Below, piece by piece: positions 20,001 to 27,622 of a DNA stretch of 64,000 bases; positions within the stretch are counted from its first letter, which is position 1, and every line of letters begins with the position of its first letter. The DNA lies in NCBI GenBank assembly GCA_963675945.1, contig OY780932.1, forward strand, positions 3,720,001 through 3,784,000. Direction: 5' to 3'. Position numbers and translations under genes: made by a program. The notes under the pieces were generated by a model. It worked only from the letters and a program-made list of their open reading frames with translations, searched no databases and was not told the DNA's origin. The DNA is from G963556115 sp963675945 (GTDB taxonomy: Bacteria > Planctomycetota > SZUA-567).

Positions 20001-20467
20001 TTTGACACATCAACACTTGCAGTAACACTATTGGTTCCAGCACTATTTACAGTAATAGTAGCAACCGCTGTATCAGCCAAAATAATATCACCTAAAGTGA
20101 CATTACCAATATCACTACCCGCTGTACCCAGAAAAGTCAGTGCAGATGTACCGTGCATAGTAACACCATTGGTAATTGTTAAAGCATTATCATTATTGGT
20201 GTCATCCTGAAGAGTAATAGTATCACCGGTAACAATATCCAATGACTGAATTACAGATGCGCCTGCCTCTGCTTGAACTGTACCTGTTGTTGCTCCAGCC
20301 GCAGTGGTAACATCTTCTGCACTTGTACCTGCCGATGCTTCAAATTCCCCACCATTAGTAATGGGATTCTCCGCATATGCGCCAGCACCCGTGAGAACAG
20401 TAAGAAGTGCTGTCAACGCGAGCGAAAAGAGCCTACCCCTACCTTTCCCTAAAAACTTGTTCCCCAT
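14090..20467 (-). CDS. Giant autotransporter (type Va) with Thr/Ala/Gly-rich passenger
   Basis: 2125 residues from the ATG at 20467, chosen because AAGGAGAA stands eight bases upstream; the frame is open further to 20518. The signal peptide has a basic start (GNKFLGKGRGR), a hydrophobic core and cleavage near AYAEN. The passenger to residue ~1800 is low in aromatics, almost free of Cys, and repeats short strands of the kind SSTLTLNGGTVSLSG, as in beta-helical adhesins. The C-terminal ~280 residues form the autotransporter barrel, from VQVWANGFGGFG to the last strand ending VGF with terminal Phe. It would be secreted by Sec, inserted with BAM and displayed at the surface. No protease triad is evident; adhesin is the likeliest role. 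It stands alone, with a promoter in the 378 bp upstream. Confidence 0.88.
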   Translation of the reverse strand: MGNKFLGKGRGRLFSLALTALLTVLTGAGAYAENPITNGGEFEASAGTSAEDVTTAAGATTGTVQAEAGASVIQSLDIVTGDTITLQDDTNNDNALTITNGVTMHGTSALTFLGTAGSDIGNVTLGDIILADTAVATITVNSAGTNSVTASVDVSNDDSITFAGTGSLTLTGGLNAAGTATGTVTNALATGALTSGAAFKVATYNLEGNHVQTAAAATITNLNVVADAQTAADIISSFDNQVHDSNLGTVAVTAYATAGNAGAATLQVDSVLGGELTTVLGGVTITGAKGATADTANDATLTLHPSQDLAGTKTYTVGDVVLSGKAAAVSGQNDQGAAVLALDAGVNDNAATINATTVDTLKVTAGDFGDLVILPQTNDYVTFVVSDDGTDAADTTIEAGATLNISNAAGPNVSSTVTLNDLALSGTLNNNLTIDNMLAGIKSITTSGTGVVDSASALTILKLADTAATDSTTLKGAGLITLGTNGTVIKGSLTASGAGGVTTAKAFDVETYNLETTHTQTGVAADIENLNVVASSTAVAAGIFDNRITGSDLGVVKVTANSSHTAGLSVTSDIGSAVTTALGATTVTGATGKDASLSIDNGTGDEHTVTLSSLTLAGESVTDNAGRAEFRVTSSVGTTDVDVTSLAVTASKTGYIGVADANSELDFGVDTDSGVADVTVGAGSTLEVNVAAGTVDLNDVALSGTLELDNTTVAPTINSIKVDGTAVLSSTVAQAITTQVTDTNTTDSLTLDVTTNALTLTAGASLTGNLTKSGTGTVTTGGTAGISAADITVSAGKLTALGNIAATDDLTLSGGTIALSEDSQTLTVDDDLTVSSASTILSDADADAETLTVTVSGTSTISAALNIDATNANTAELNVALGTVVLKEGGSIVTGATNDVGATTITALSTEYVDGSGATITSTNADDTVVVSGTTTIADDTKLTVSSAQDQDIDLGSVTIAGGTLYINGNGNDDVKLDALGTSTDVATLDGAADGDDVILVAGTKLSLGTDLVYDSAKADILIGGSGATTSDIADGSAGTLLNISDPTKTNITNGGDVDSSKVYGTVAAGNGETVAVSSNSTLVATGATTLAGTGAVTVASGSTYYQQSGAFNAAAGTVTLAGTLNNAAGAASTIADLTATGTSAKILGTGVTVNKLTTATTSDSLTIQGKVTAGANIGNDGTSNTNTGAIVLAGLNENTANSGELDISSTPDLGNELEVAAGKYGLISGAGTATVDTLDIQGHLNVGNGSNLAVDTALNISSSTLEYKNAAAGAYTSTLTINTGAAVNPNDATNGNYVPGTTASRISVLNATGADNTTTMTIANKSAESGNKLGILDVTAAIAQTVTAELDMYDAGTAKSSFGIGTVNLNGTAESAKLEIDNATVGSTFYQDVDIDVLNINSDAAHSTGVVITKGVDVNITAVTFTGIQGYINNNMAYNAASAEASTLKLGTVTVDGSTAAATGSLVNTIAAGTQGTIETLNISGDTSTNAAFVGTFNVTDGGGTADTLTVSTLNLYGANAVGDAIFNATDATNTVNFTTVNIAEGKYGQINEVNAVSNITMTTVNVNGDLDFNTAAAWATAAGDSVNVGAKGNFDITGVAGGYTLTAGSTLSLNLGTATSGTRVAGTNDFAEVTGTTMLAATRTVATTSYDDIYAANGVSGVTYLNVFDANVAGSTDLDTLNTNDKYRFYKLTDSTGAAATMNDIVVSTNTSGINSAVTGNGGTATASTAAQYLISNEVSFDSTGQAYVQAMSNLGEAQFARAAEETIGEEATTQSAQNALMGISASTTAVSNQMTSFRSGNIASGMASSFNSGGATAALSDMADAETLAEAYEAGFTSGSDCAVYKKVQVWANGFGGFGEQGTDGTMIGYDFWNIGTMVGLDYAFAKELRVGALFGYSYNKTDVNWNSGDSTDNLLRFGAYASYNWDNFFVDLSPTMGVHILESNRNIWNGATAKGDRTGVDFNISGTVGYTFNLPADIQLTPSYSLGYTLFYDPEFTETGAGAANVKYNSFTSNSLLQDLGVRLGKLIRTSDDLAFLPEVWGGWEVEYLNTGGTRNTTTTASIGSQTYGTTMNGMATNRAYWGLGLTALIKDNVSVFGRYDQKIWDKGYNVGFTAGVKVGF

Positions 20468-20845
20468 TTCGATTTTCTCCTTCTGCTCAGTCTCAACAAC
20501 AGCCTCATCCCAACCCAACTCAAAGCCTGCTGGACTACAGCAACTAAACCCAAAATATATAATTGTAAAATACTCTAAATAATAAACCGTTACTTACAAC
20601 CAAGCTTCATAGCTCTAACCTATACACTATACTACCCCACCACAGAACCAGCATATATCTACACCTATACAATATCTTCAACTAGCCACAGCTAAATCAT
20701 GTCCTTCAGACAAATTAAACACCGTATAAATCGACAAAATACCATACACAATACAGTAGTATGTTACCACACTATGAAACTGCAGTGACATAGAAATAGT
20801 GGGCACCTGATCTACGTTTTCTCATATATACTATTATTACTAAAG
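20468..20845. other. Autotransporter upstream region
   Basis: 378 bp, AT-rich, between the autotransporter start and the IS3 element. It presumably contains the autotransporter promoter and a long leader. I see no gene, no clear operator and no riboswitch. Confidence 0.4.
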
Positions 20846-20897
20846 TGGTCTAATCTGTCAAGACAATAAATCAGGTTGTTTAAGGTGGAAACTAAAT

Positions 20898-20946
20898 CTT
20901 GCAGTAATGGAGCGCAGGGCGTAGCCCGGAGCGGAATTACTGCAAG
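20898..20946 (-). other. Stem-loop 3' of the IS3 transposase (copy 1)
   Basis: Perfect 11-bp arms (20898-20908, 20936-20946) enclose 27 nt, starting 11 nt after the transposase stop codon. In transposase orientation the stem opens with CTTGCAGTAAT. The loop contains an inner stem CGGG/CCTG capped by CTACGC, with symmetrical TCCGCT and CGCTCC internal-loop strands. The second IS3 copy has the same structure at the same distance with different but still paired arms. No strong T-run follows, so it is not an ordinary terminator. Confidence 0.7.
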
Positions 20947-20957
20947 GGCAGCGACTT

Positions 20958-21787
20958 CTACGCCACATCAATTTTCTTATTTCTATTACTAAAATATACT
21001 TCGCGCGGTGTACGCTTACTCAGACTGGAATGCCTTCTTTCATTGTTGTAATACTCAAAATATTTATCTAACGCATCATACGCTGCAAAATAATTCTCAT
21101 ACTCTGTTAAGTAAACTTCTTCATATTTCACTGTACGCCAGAGACGTTCAATCATAATATTGTCAAACGCTCTGCCCTTACCGGACATGCTTATCCAAAT
21201 TCTGTTTTTCTTAAGCACTTCAGTAAAGTTGTTGCTCGTATATTGGCTGCCCTGATCTGTATTAAAAATCAGTGGCGTCGACTTCTCAAGAGCATTCTTC
21301 AATGCGCTCACACAGAAACTGCTGTCCATTGCCATAGAAAGCTCCCATGAAATCACATAGCGACTATGCCAGTCCATTACAGCTGTCAGGTATGCATTAC
21401 CATGACGCGTGGAATGTAGGTTATATCGCTCACCCAGACCTGATCAGCTTTATTGATTTTCATATCACGTAGCAGATACGGATATACTTTATGCTCTTGA
21501 TTTTTAGTGCTGAAATGTTTCTTTGGATATATCGCCTGTAAGCCCATCTCCCGCATCAAGCGTCTGACTTTATGCCGTCCAATTTTAAAACCAAACCTTC
21601 TCAAGTCTTCAGTGATTGTGCGAGAACCTTTAAAAGGATGCTTGATAAAGAGATCATCAATTACCTTCTTAATTTCAAAATCCTGCTTATTCTCAGCTTG
21701 TGATTTATAATAATAGGCTGAGCGAGAGATTTCTAAGAGTTCGCATTGCCTGGAGACAGACAACTTTGATTTATTTGGTTCAATCAT
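20958..21787 (-). pseudogene. IS3-family transposase orfB, single-base frameshift
   Basis: Two overlapping-frame pieces make one DDE integrase. The first (21386-21787) has the HTH_21 region (SRQCELLEISRSAYYY) and the first catalytic Asp in WVSDITYIP. The second (20958-21377) has MDWHSRYVISWELS, the second Asp in NTDQGSQYT and Glu in MIERLWRTVKYEEVY. Reading through needs one extra base near 21409, where ATTCCACGCGTC would become ATTCCAACGCGTC and give a Thr-Arg-His-Gly junction. All three catalytic residues survive; only the frame is broken. A sequencing error is an alternative. Confidence 0.85.
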
Positions 21788-21800
21788 GTTGCGTTTTTCC

Positions 21801-22085
21801 TCAACCGAGGAGCTCGTCAGATTTTTTTTTAAGCCAGTCGTTCTCGATTTTCAAACGACCAATTTGCTCATACAGTTTTGCCTTTTCATCTTCATCTTTA
21901 ACAACTTTTTTCTTACGCTTATCTGAGAAAATATCGGGAAGTCCCTCAAGCATGGATTTCTTCCATTGCCTAATCTGGTTGGGGTGAACCTCAAATTTTG
22001 CAGCCAGCTCTGCAAGAGACCGATCACCTTTAATCGCTTGCAAAGCAACTTTTGCTTTAAAATCAGCCGTAAAACTCTTTCTCAT
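21801..22085 (-). CDS. IS3-family transposase orfA (HTH protein)
   Basis: 94 residues: a helix-turn-helix (SLAELAAKFEVHPNQIRQWKKSML) then a leucine-zipper-like coil ending in LKIENDWLKKKSDELLG. It binds the IS ends and, in the family, is fused to orfB by programmed -1 slippage. A run of nine A lies at the expected place, in the LKKK codons. However, orfB sits in the +1 frame relative to orfA, and the -1 frame stops immediately, so the usual rule does not hold for this copy. AAAGGAATTATCC precedes the ATG. Confidence 0.88.
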   Translation of the reverse strand: MRKSFTADFKAKVALQAIKGDRSLAELAAKFEVHPNQIRQWKKSMLEGLPDIFSDKRKKKVVKDEDEKAKLYEQIGRLKIENDWLKKKSDELLG

Positions 22086-22204
22086 GGATAATTCCTTTCT
22101 CTATTAATACTATCGGAAAAATCCACCTTATTCAACTGTCCAGTTTTATTAGACCATTATTAACTAAGTAGTATCACACATGATAGCAGACCAACCATAG
22201 CATT

Positions 22205-22242
22205 TAAAAAGGAAAATTGCTCCTGCAATTTTCCTTTCCTTT
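22205..22242 (-). terminator. Terminator of the chemotaxis receptor gene
   Basis: 13-bp arms (22208-22220, 22225-22237) with a TCCT loop carry the GGAAAATTGC motif, flanked by A-runs and T-runs on both strands. It lies 79 bases beyond the receptor stop codon. Confidence 0.8.
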
Positions 22243-22320
22243 TATACCGCTTGGGAATAGGGCAAACACCCCGTCATAAATCAACTCCCCAAACCCTAAA
22301 CTTTAACATCTTACGCCGAG

Positions 22321-24633
22321 CTAAAACTTACCAAACTCGGAATCATCAAGAATTATCTGATCCTTAGGCTTGACCACAGCTCCACCCCAGTCATCAGCAG
22401 CAACCGTACTCTGAGTAGCAGGAGCGGATAACTTCTTAGCAGGTTTAGCCCCTCTGCCCGCTACCGGCTTCGGCCTTGCTGCAGCCACTGTCCTAGACTG
22501 CTTCGATTCTTTCAACCCCAGAAGTTCAGCCAGAGCCTGTATCTGCCCGCTTACCTCGGCTACCGCACTAGCGGTCTCTTCAGCAGTAGCACTGTTCTGC
22601 TGAGTCACCGCATCAATCTGATCAATTCCGGTAGTAATCTGGGAGATTCCCTGAGCCTGTTCGGCAGAGGCGGTCGCTATCTCCGCGATGATATCATCCA
22701 CCTTGGTAGTCTCCTCAGCAATCTCCACCAGCGCTTTGGCCGTCTCCCGTGATAGTCCAGCACCACTGTTTATCTCACTGTTAGACTTATCGATCAAATC
22801 CGCGGTCTCCTTGGCCGCCTTGGCGCTGCGCGCCGCCAGATTCCGCACCTCTTCAGCAACAACAGCAAACCCCTTGCCGTGGGTACCCGCCCGCGCCGCT
22901 TCAACCGCAGCATTGAGCGCGAGCAAATTAGTCTGGAAGGCGATATCATCAATAGTCTTGATGACATTCCTGGTCAGCTCTGCATTACTGGTTATCACCG
23001 CCATCGACTCGGTCAGCCGCTGCATCTTCTCGCTGCCGTTGCTGGCAAGATTGCTGGCATTCTTGGCGATTGAGTTGGCCTGCGAGGCATTATCCGCAGT
23101 CAGTGAGACCTGTGCTGAAGTCTGAGTAATAGTCGAAGAAATTTGCTCAAGTGAGGCTGCCTGCTCATTAGCCCCATCAGCGAGTTCGAGTGAAGCTGAG
23201 GTTATGTGTGCAGTGCTGCCGCTGATCTTCTCAACCATATCTACCGCATTCTGCATAATCTTTTTGACCTTCTCCCGGCTAGTCACCTTCTCCAGGACTT
23301 CAAGCATGCCTATCTTCTTACCCTTAGCATCGAAGAGGAAGTTGGAGTGCAGATCCCAGTACTCACCAAATATCGCCGCCCCTTCAATCTCCCCATTACC
23401 AGTAGTCTTGAGGTTATGTATCGGACAACCACCTTTGGTAGGATCGCACCTGTCCAGACAGAAGAGGCTACTGCACTGTTTGCCGATATAGCTGTTATCG
23501 GTAATTTTCAGCGCCGTCCGTGCCGCCTGGTTCAAAAACTGTGATTCCATATCCATATTCACCACCGATATCGGTGACGCCATGGTATTGAGTATCTGAT
23601 AGTACCAGTGATCACGTTCATCAATCGCTTTTCCAACCATAATACTAAAGACAATACCGACAATCACTGAGAGAATGAGAACGATAATGGCGATATAGAC
23701 CGTTTTCATTAACTCCTGAGTGATAATACCCGAGAAGTACGCCTGCGGAACCTCCAACTGTAATATCCACGGAGTAGAGTAACCGTCAAGCTTTACCGGT
23801 ATCCCGACAACAAAGCTGGACGCAGCCTTCCCGGCAGGCTCGGTGACAGCCTGGTAGATCCCGCCCTTGTCCATATAACTGCGCATGGCGGTATAAGCTT
23901 TATCCGTGGAAAGATTTTTAGAAATATTGGCTGCATCTGCGGAATCAGCGACCACAATCCCCTTATCGGTAATCAATCGGCACACGCTTACTCCGTCGAT
24001 CTTCTGCTGCAGAATAAAGGTCTGTAATTCCGAAATGACAAAATCAAAGCCTGCAGCGCCTATAACCTTCCCCCCAGCACTGACCGGAAAACAGAAACTT
24101 ACCATATGCACACCTTCATACTCATAAGGATTGGTAATATACAGTTTCTTAGAATTTACCGGTTCGGTAAAATAGTCATCTTTGCTCCGATCCACATAGA
24201 TAACCCTGGTCTCCACTCCGTTACCGGCTCGGAAACTATAGGTATCAAGTTGAGAATTCTCCTTCCCCCAATCCCCACTGTCTCCTGCCTCCAAAGCATC
24301 CTTCTGCAGAATAACCCAATATCCAGCAGTCTGCATATCAGGATCACTCCGCAGAAAACTCTCGGCCAGGGTACTAATATCACTGAACAAAATACCCCCA
24401 CTACGTCCTTTTAGATCGCCCACCAAACCAGCAAGCGTCCTGCCCAAACCCAATTTTTCAGAGAAACCCTCCTGAAAGTCACCCGCAGCTTTCTCACCCT
24501 GTGCCGTTACCACATCTTCCACATCAGCATGTACCCTGTCAGCTACACTATAGCCTACAGGGATAACCACAGCCAGAAGGCAGATCAACACCAATAAGAT
24601 AACCCCTATAAGTATTACTCTTGAAGTCTTCAT
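22321..24633 (-). CDS. Methyl-accepting chemotaxis protein: dCache, PAS with cysteine cluster, signalling domain
   Basis: 770 residues from the ATG at 24633 (GAGGAAAGAG upstream); the frame extends to a TTG eight codons earlier. TM1 (~8-28) and TM2 (~308-332) enclose a large periplasmic dCache sensor. A cytoplasmic PAS follows, with four cysteines in QCSSLFCLDRCDPTKGGCPI (~385-405), a layout able to hold a redox or metal centre. The MCP hairpin contains the invariant FQTNLLALNAAVEAARAG...GFAVVAEEVRNLA. No HAMP is obvious between TM2 and PAS. A flexible Ala/Lys/Pro linker leads to a C-terminal tail ending LDDSEFGKF, shared with the receptor at 51495. No cheA, cheW or cheR lies nearby. Confidence 0.9.
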   Translation of the reverse strand: MKTSRVILIGVILLVLICLLAVVIPVGYSVADRVHADVEDVVTAQGEKAAGDFQEGFSEKLGLGRTLAGLVGDLKGRSGGILFSDISTLAESFLRSDPDMQTAGYWVILQKDALEAGDSGDWGKENSQLDTYSFRAGNGVETRVIYVDRSKDDYFTEPVNSKKLYITNPYEYEGVHMVSFCFPVSAGGKVIGAAGFDFVISELQTFILQQKIDGVSVCRLITDKGIVVADSADAANISKNLSTDKAYTAMRSYMDKGGIYQAVTEPAGKAASSFVVGIPVKLDGYSTPWILQLEVPQAYFSGIITQELMKTVYIAIIVLILSVIVGIVFSIMVGKAIDERDHWYYQILNTMASPISVVNMDMESQFLNQAARTALKITDNSYIGKQCSSLFCLDRCDPTKGGCPIHNLKTTGNGEIEGAAIFGEYWDLHSNFLFDAKGKKIGMLEVLEKVTSREKVKKIMQNAVDMVEKISGSTAHITSASLELADGANEQAASLEQISSTITQTSAQVSLTADNASQANSIAKNASNLASNGSEKMQRLTESMAVITSNAELTRNVIKTIDDIAFQTNLLALNAAVEAARAGTHGKGFAVVAEEVRNLAARSAKAAKETADLIDKSNSEINSGAGLSRETAKALVEIAEETTKVDDIIAEIATASAEQAQGISQITTGIDQIDAVTQQNSATAEETASAVAEVSGQIQALAELLGLKESKQSRTVAAARPKPVAGRGAKPAKKLSAPATQSTVAADDWGGAVVKPKDQIILDDSEFGKF

Positions 24634-25393
24634 TCTCTTTCCTCGCAATAACCGCAAAATTATAACCCTTATTACCTAACATTTGCATTATACCAAATTT
24701 TCAAAATTATTTCCACAATTGATAGTGTTTTTATATCATTTAATTTTCACGTTTTATTCTGCTTTATTGAGAAGCTTCGCTGGCACCTCGTCCTTTCTGA
24801 TTTTAACAAAACGTATCCCCTTTGGCCTCCCGGTCACTATCATGTACCAGAGTATTTTTAGCGAGAATCTCAACACCCAGACAATCTAGGCTACTCTAAT
24901 TATTGACTATCCCGAGCTTTCCCCAAACCTTACCTAAACTAGTAATTGAGTATCCCCCGACTTACGATAAACACATTTTATAGCCAGCGATATACAAGGC
25001 ATAGCCCACCGCTACAAACACAAACTCTCTCAATCTCATTATCTGCTCCTGCTCACTAGATTAATTTTCTAGTCAGTACTTCTACATTATTTATTTAAAG
25101 ACAATTTTTTTTATTGTCAAGTCAGTATCTCGTTATGCTAAAACTTTATCGCCAAGACATTTTAAAATATTGTACTATGCCCAGACAATATGGCGCACCT
25201 TACACTCACCGTACAGCTTGGCAGCAAAAAAAAAAAAAAAATGTAAAACAACAATACTCAACTGTAAATTTACATCACACAAATAACATATACTCGCCAA
25301 ATAATCCACTAACACTCAAGTATTAACATTTCCTATTCGACAAGACTTTTTTTATTATTTACCAGAGCATTATATTAAAGACAAACGAGTGAC
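24634..25393. other. Long AT-rich intergenic region with an A16 tract
   Basis: 760 bp between divergently transcribed receptor and fapA-like genes. It is strongly AT-rich and holds an uninterrupted run of 16 A at 25226-25241, a likely phase-variable or slippage-prone tract but not inside a gene I can support. Short open frames here have no ribosome-binding site or recognisable product. Promoters for both flanking genes must lie here. Confidence 0.4.
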
Positions 25394-27442
25394 ATGATGG
25401 GAAACGAAACAAGCAATTCTGCTGATAACGAGTACACGATATCCGAGGTGGAAGTAGAGGTTGACACCACATCAGACCAGCCCCCTGCCGCGATTTTAGA
25501 ATATTCGGAACTACCTGAACTACCGACAGAACAGAACGAGACCATGATAATGCCACGACCACCCTCCAAGGTAGAGAGTGCCAGGCGGATATACCCTGAA
25601 GTCAAGGTTAAAATTAGTGCCGACAAGATGCTGGCAACGGTAATAGGTTTTGATTCGACCAATGCCAATACCCCGTTGACTATTCCGACCCTGGTCAGCT
25701 CCTTACAGTGCCAGGGTGTATTCCACGGCATAACCCGCGACAGTATCAAAAACTTTTTTACCCATCTACGCCTGAACAAACCCGTTACCGGATTGATCAT
25801 TGCTCGCGGGGATCAGCCGCAAGCAGCACGCGACGCAACCTTCTGCCTTACCGGCAACACCGATCTGCCAATATACCCCGGCGAGACTATCGGCATTATC
25901 GAAGCCGCCAGGCCCCATCAAAAAGGCAGAAATATCAAGGGGGAATTCTTTAGCTACGAGAATATCAAAAAGACTTACATCGCCGAGATCACGCTAACCT
26001 GCAAAGATAACTGTTATTTTGACCAAGAGAGTGGGGAGTGCATCAGCGAAATATACGGTATGGTTAAATACCACGCTGATACCCTGAGTATCGAGCCGCT
26101 CCTCAAAGTAGCAACAGACCGGATGTCGGTAACCGGTACTATCTATCCAATCGACTACCATGGGGAAGAACCGACTCTGACCAAGATCCGACGCAGCATC
26201 CTCCAACTCCGCCTGGGTATGCCGCCCTCATCCAACGCTATCCGCCAGGCAATAGAAAAAGCCATTGAGAAGAAGGAGCCGGTAGAGCTAGTCATGGTCA
26301 GAGGTAAACCGCCCAAGGCCGGTTCCAACGGTTTCTTCAAAGAAGACTCCAGCGCCATATCCCCTTTCCCACTAACCGGGCAATTCCGCAATTACCCCAA
26401 ACGCCTCTACTCCATATCCAGCAAAAGTAAGATCGGCGCCATCGTCTTCCCGCAGAAGAGCACGGTAGGTATGGATGTCTTCGGGACGGTGGTAAACCCA
26501 ACCATCTCCCTCTACGATTTCATCGTAACCAACGAAAACATCAATATCAACTTCAGGGACAACTCCTTCTACTCCCGAAATAAGGGCGTTGTAACCTTAT
26601 ACGATAATATCCTCGAACTCTCTCCGGTCGAGAGCATTAGTCAGTTCGATCCGGTCAGTGTCGACAGCCATATCTTCGAGTATGAACACTCGGTTCTTTT
26701 CAAAGCCACCAAGATAGGCAACTCGAATATGCGGGTTCGAAATCACGCCTTCTTCAATGGTTCGCTCACCCATTCCAGACTTATTGCAGGCAAAGATATC
26801 ATTGTCCGGGACAGTATCGCCCAAGCCGATATAGAAGCCAATACCGTAGTTGCCCACCAGATACTTAACTCAACAATTTTCAGCTACGAAGATATTATCT
26901 TTCAGAGCAGATTGGAAGATTCCGAGGCCTACGCCGAGAACAGAATAATCGGTAAAGCCGCTAAGAGCCAGATCCAGGGAGAGGGAATTGCTGCCGGTTT
27001 ACTGATCGATGTCGGCCTGGTAGGCAAGGCCAATCTGGAGCCAACCGAGATAGCTCTCGGCTACGGTAACAGCCTGGAAGAACACCTCTTGCATGTAGCC
27101 CATAACCTTGAAGCTCGCATCAAGAAATATCGTAAATATATGGACAAGCTGAAAGCAGATTATACCCATGGCGAGAGCCCGGAAGCCATCCATAATATTT
27201 TGAATTACCGAGTACTCTGCCTCAAAGAGATCAAGATGTTGCAGGAGAAGATAAAGTATCTTGAACGTGATTACACCCAGTATCTGCCTCGGCTCAATGC
27301 CAGAGACGGCTTCTTCCCGAATATTTCTCTCAATATCCTCGGCTGCAGCTATAAGATCAGTAATAATCTCAGCGCCGGCAGCTTTACCTATGCCAAGAAC
27401 TATGGCATCAAATATATCCCGGCCAAGCAAAAACGACTGTAA
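25394..27442 (+). CDS. FapA/DUF342-family protein
   Basis: 682 residues. Family features are the N-terminal FapA domain (residues ~40-290, with LTIPTLVSSLQCQGV and a duplicated ARGDQP.../VRGKPPKAGSNG motif). A Gly/Val beta-helix of the polymer-forming type follows (GSLTHSRLIAGKDIIVRDSIAQA, ~455-560). A C-terminal coiled coil spans ~565-640. In vibrios FapA couples glucose signalling to polar flagellar assembly; many other bacteria carry DUF342 proteins of unknown role. The GGDQP-like element occurs twice, so the first domain is internally duplicated. Two adjacent ATGs (25394, 25397) have only a weak ribosome-binding site. It is 180 bp upstream of the anti-sigma/GNAT gene. Confidence 0.8.
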   Translation: MMGNETSNSADNEYTISEVEVEVDTTSDQPPAAILEYSELPELPTEQNETMIMPRPPSKVESARRIYPEVKVKISADKMLATVIGFDSTNANTPLTIPTLVSSLQCQGVFHGITRDSIKNFFTHLRLNKPVTGLIIARGDQPQAARDATFCLTGNTDLPIYPGETIGIIEAARPHQKGRNIKGEFFSYENIKKTYIAEITLTCKDNCYFDQESGECISEIYGMVKYHADTLSIEPLLKVATDRMSVTGTIYPIDYHGEEPTLTKIRRSILQLRLGMPPSSNAIRQAIEKAIEKKEPVELVMVRGKPPKAGSNGFFKEDSSAISPFPLTGQFRNYPKRLYSISSKSKIGAIVFPQKSTVGMDVFGTVVNPTISLYDFIVTNENININFRDNSFYSRNKGVVTLYDNILELSPVESISQFDPVSVDSHIFEYEHSVLFKATKIGNSNMRVRNHAFFNGSLTHSRLIAGKDIIVRDSIAQADIEANTVVAHQILNSTIFSYEDIIFQSRLEDSEAYAENRIIGKAAKSQIQGEGIAAGLLIDVGLVGKANLEPTEIALGYGNSLEEHLLHVAHNLEARIKKYRKYMDKLKADYTHGESPEAIHNILNYRVLCLKEIKMLQEKIKYLERDYTQYLPRLNARDGFFPNISLNILGCSYKISNNLSAGSFTYAKNYGIKYIPAKQKRL

Positions 27443-27622
27443 ACAAACGCCATTCATACCCGCCAGCCATTCTCTACCCTGCTCTTGCAGAGTAAAGGAT
27501 ATTTTCTTTCCACACCGAGCACAATCATATTGAATAATCTTGATAATTCAGGACAATAACATGCACCTAAATCCAGAGTAATTGTATTGACAACCCTATA
27601 GGAATTATACGAATAGCATACT

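Larger units (their letters stand above)
20846..22156 (-). mobile_element. IS3-family insertion sequence, about 1.31 kb
   Basis: Ends are defined by the inverted motif TGGTCTAAT at 20846 and its complement at 22156, each followed inward by related sequence ending in AAGGTGG. Inside are orfA and orfB in IS3 order. No convincing target duplication is visible. orfB carries a frameshift, so this copy is probably not autonomous. A deleted relative with the same ends lies at 46343-46737. Confidence 0.85.

Noticed and set aside
15849..20210. Many 60-125 codon open frames on the plus strand within the autotransporter
   Set aside because: They mirror the Thr/Ala/Val-rich passenger codons and have no ribosome-binding sites or recognisable motifs.
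25114..25326. 70-codon open frame containing the A16 tract
   Set aside because: It includes a lysine run from the homopolymer, has no ribosome-binding site and lies in low-complexity AT-rich DNA.
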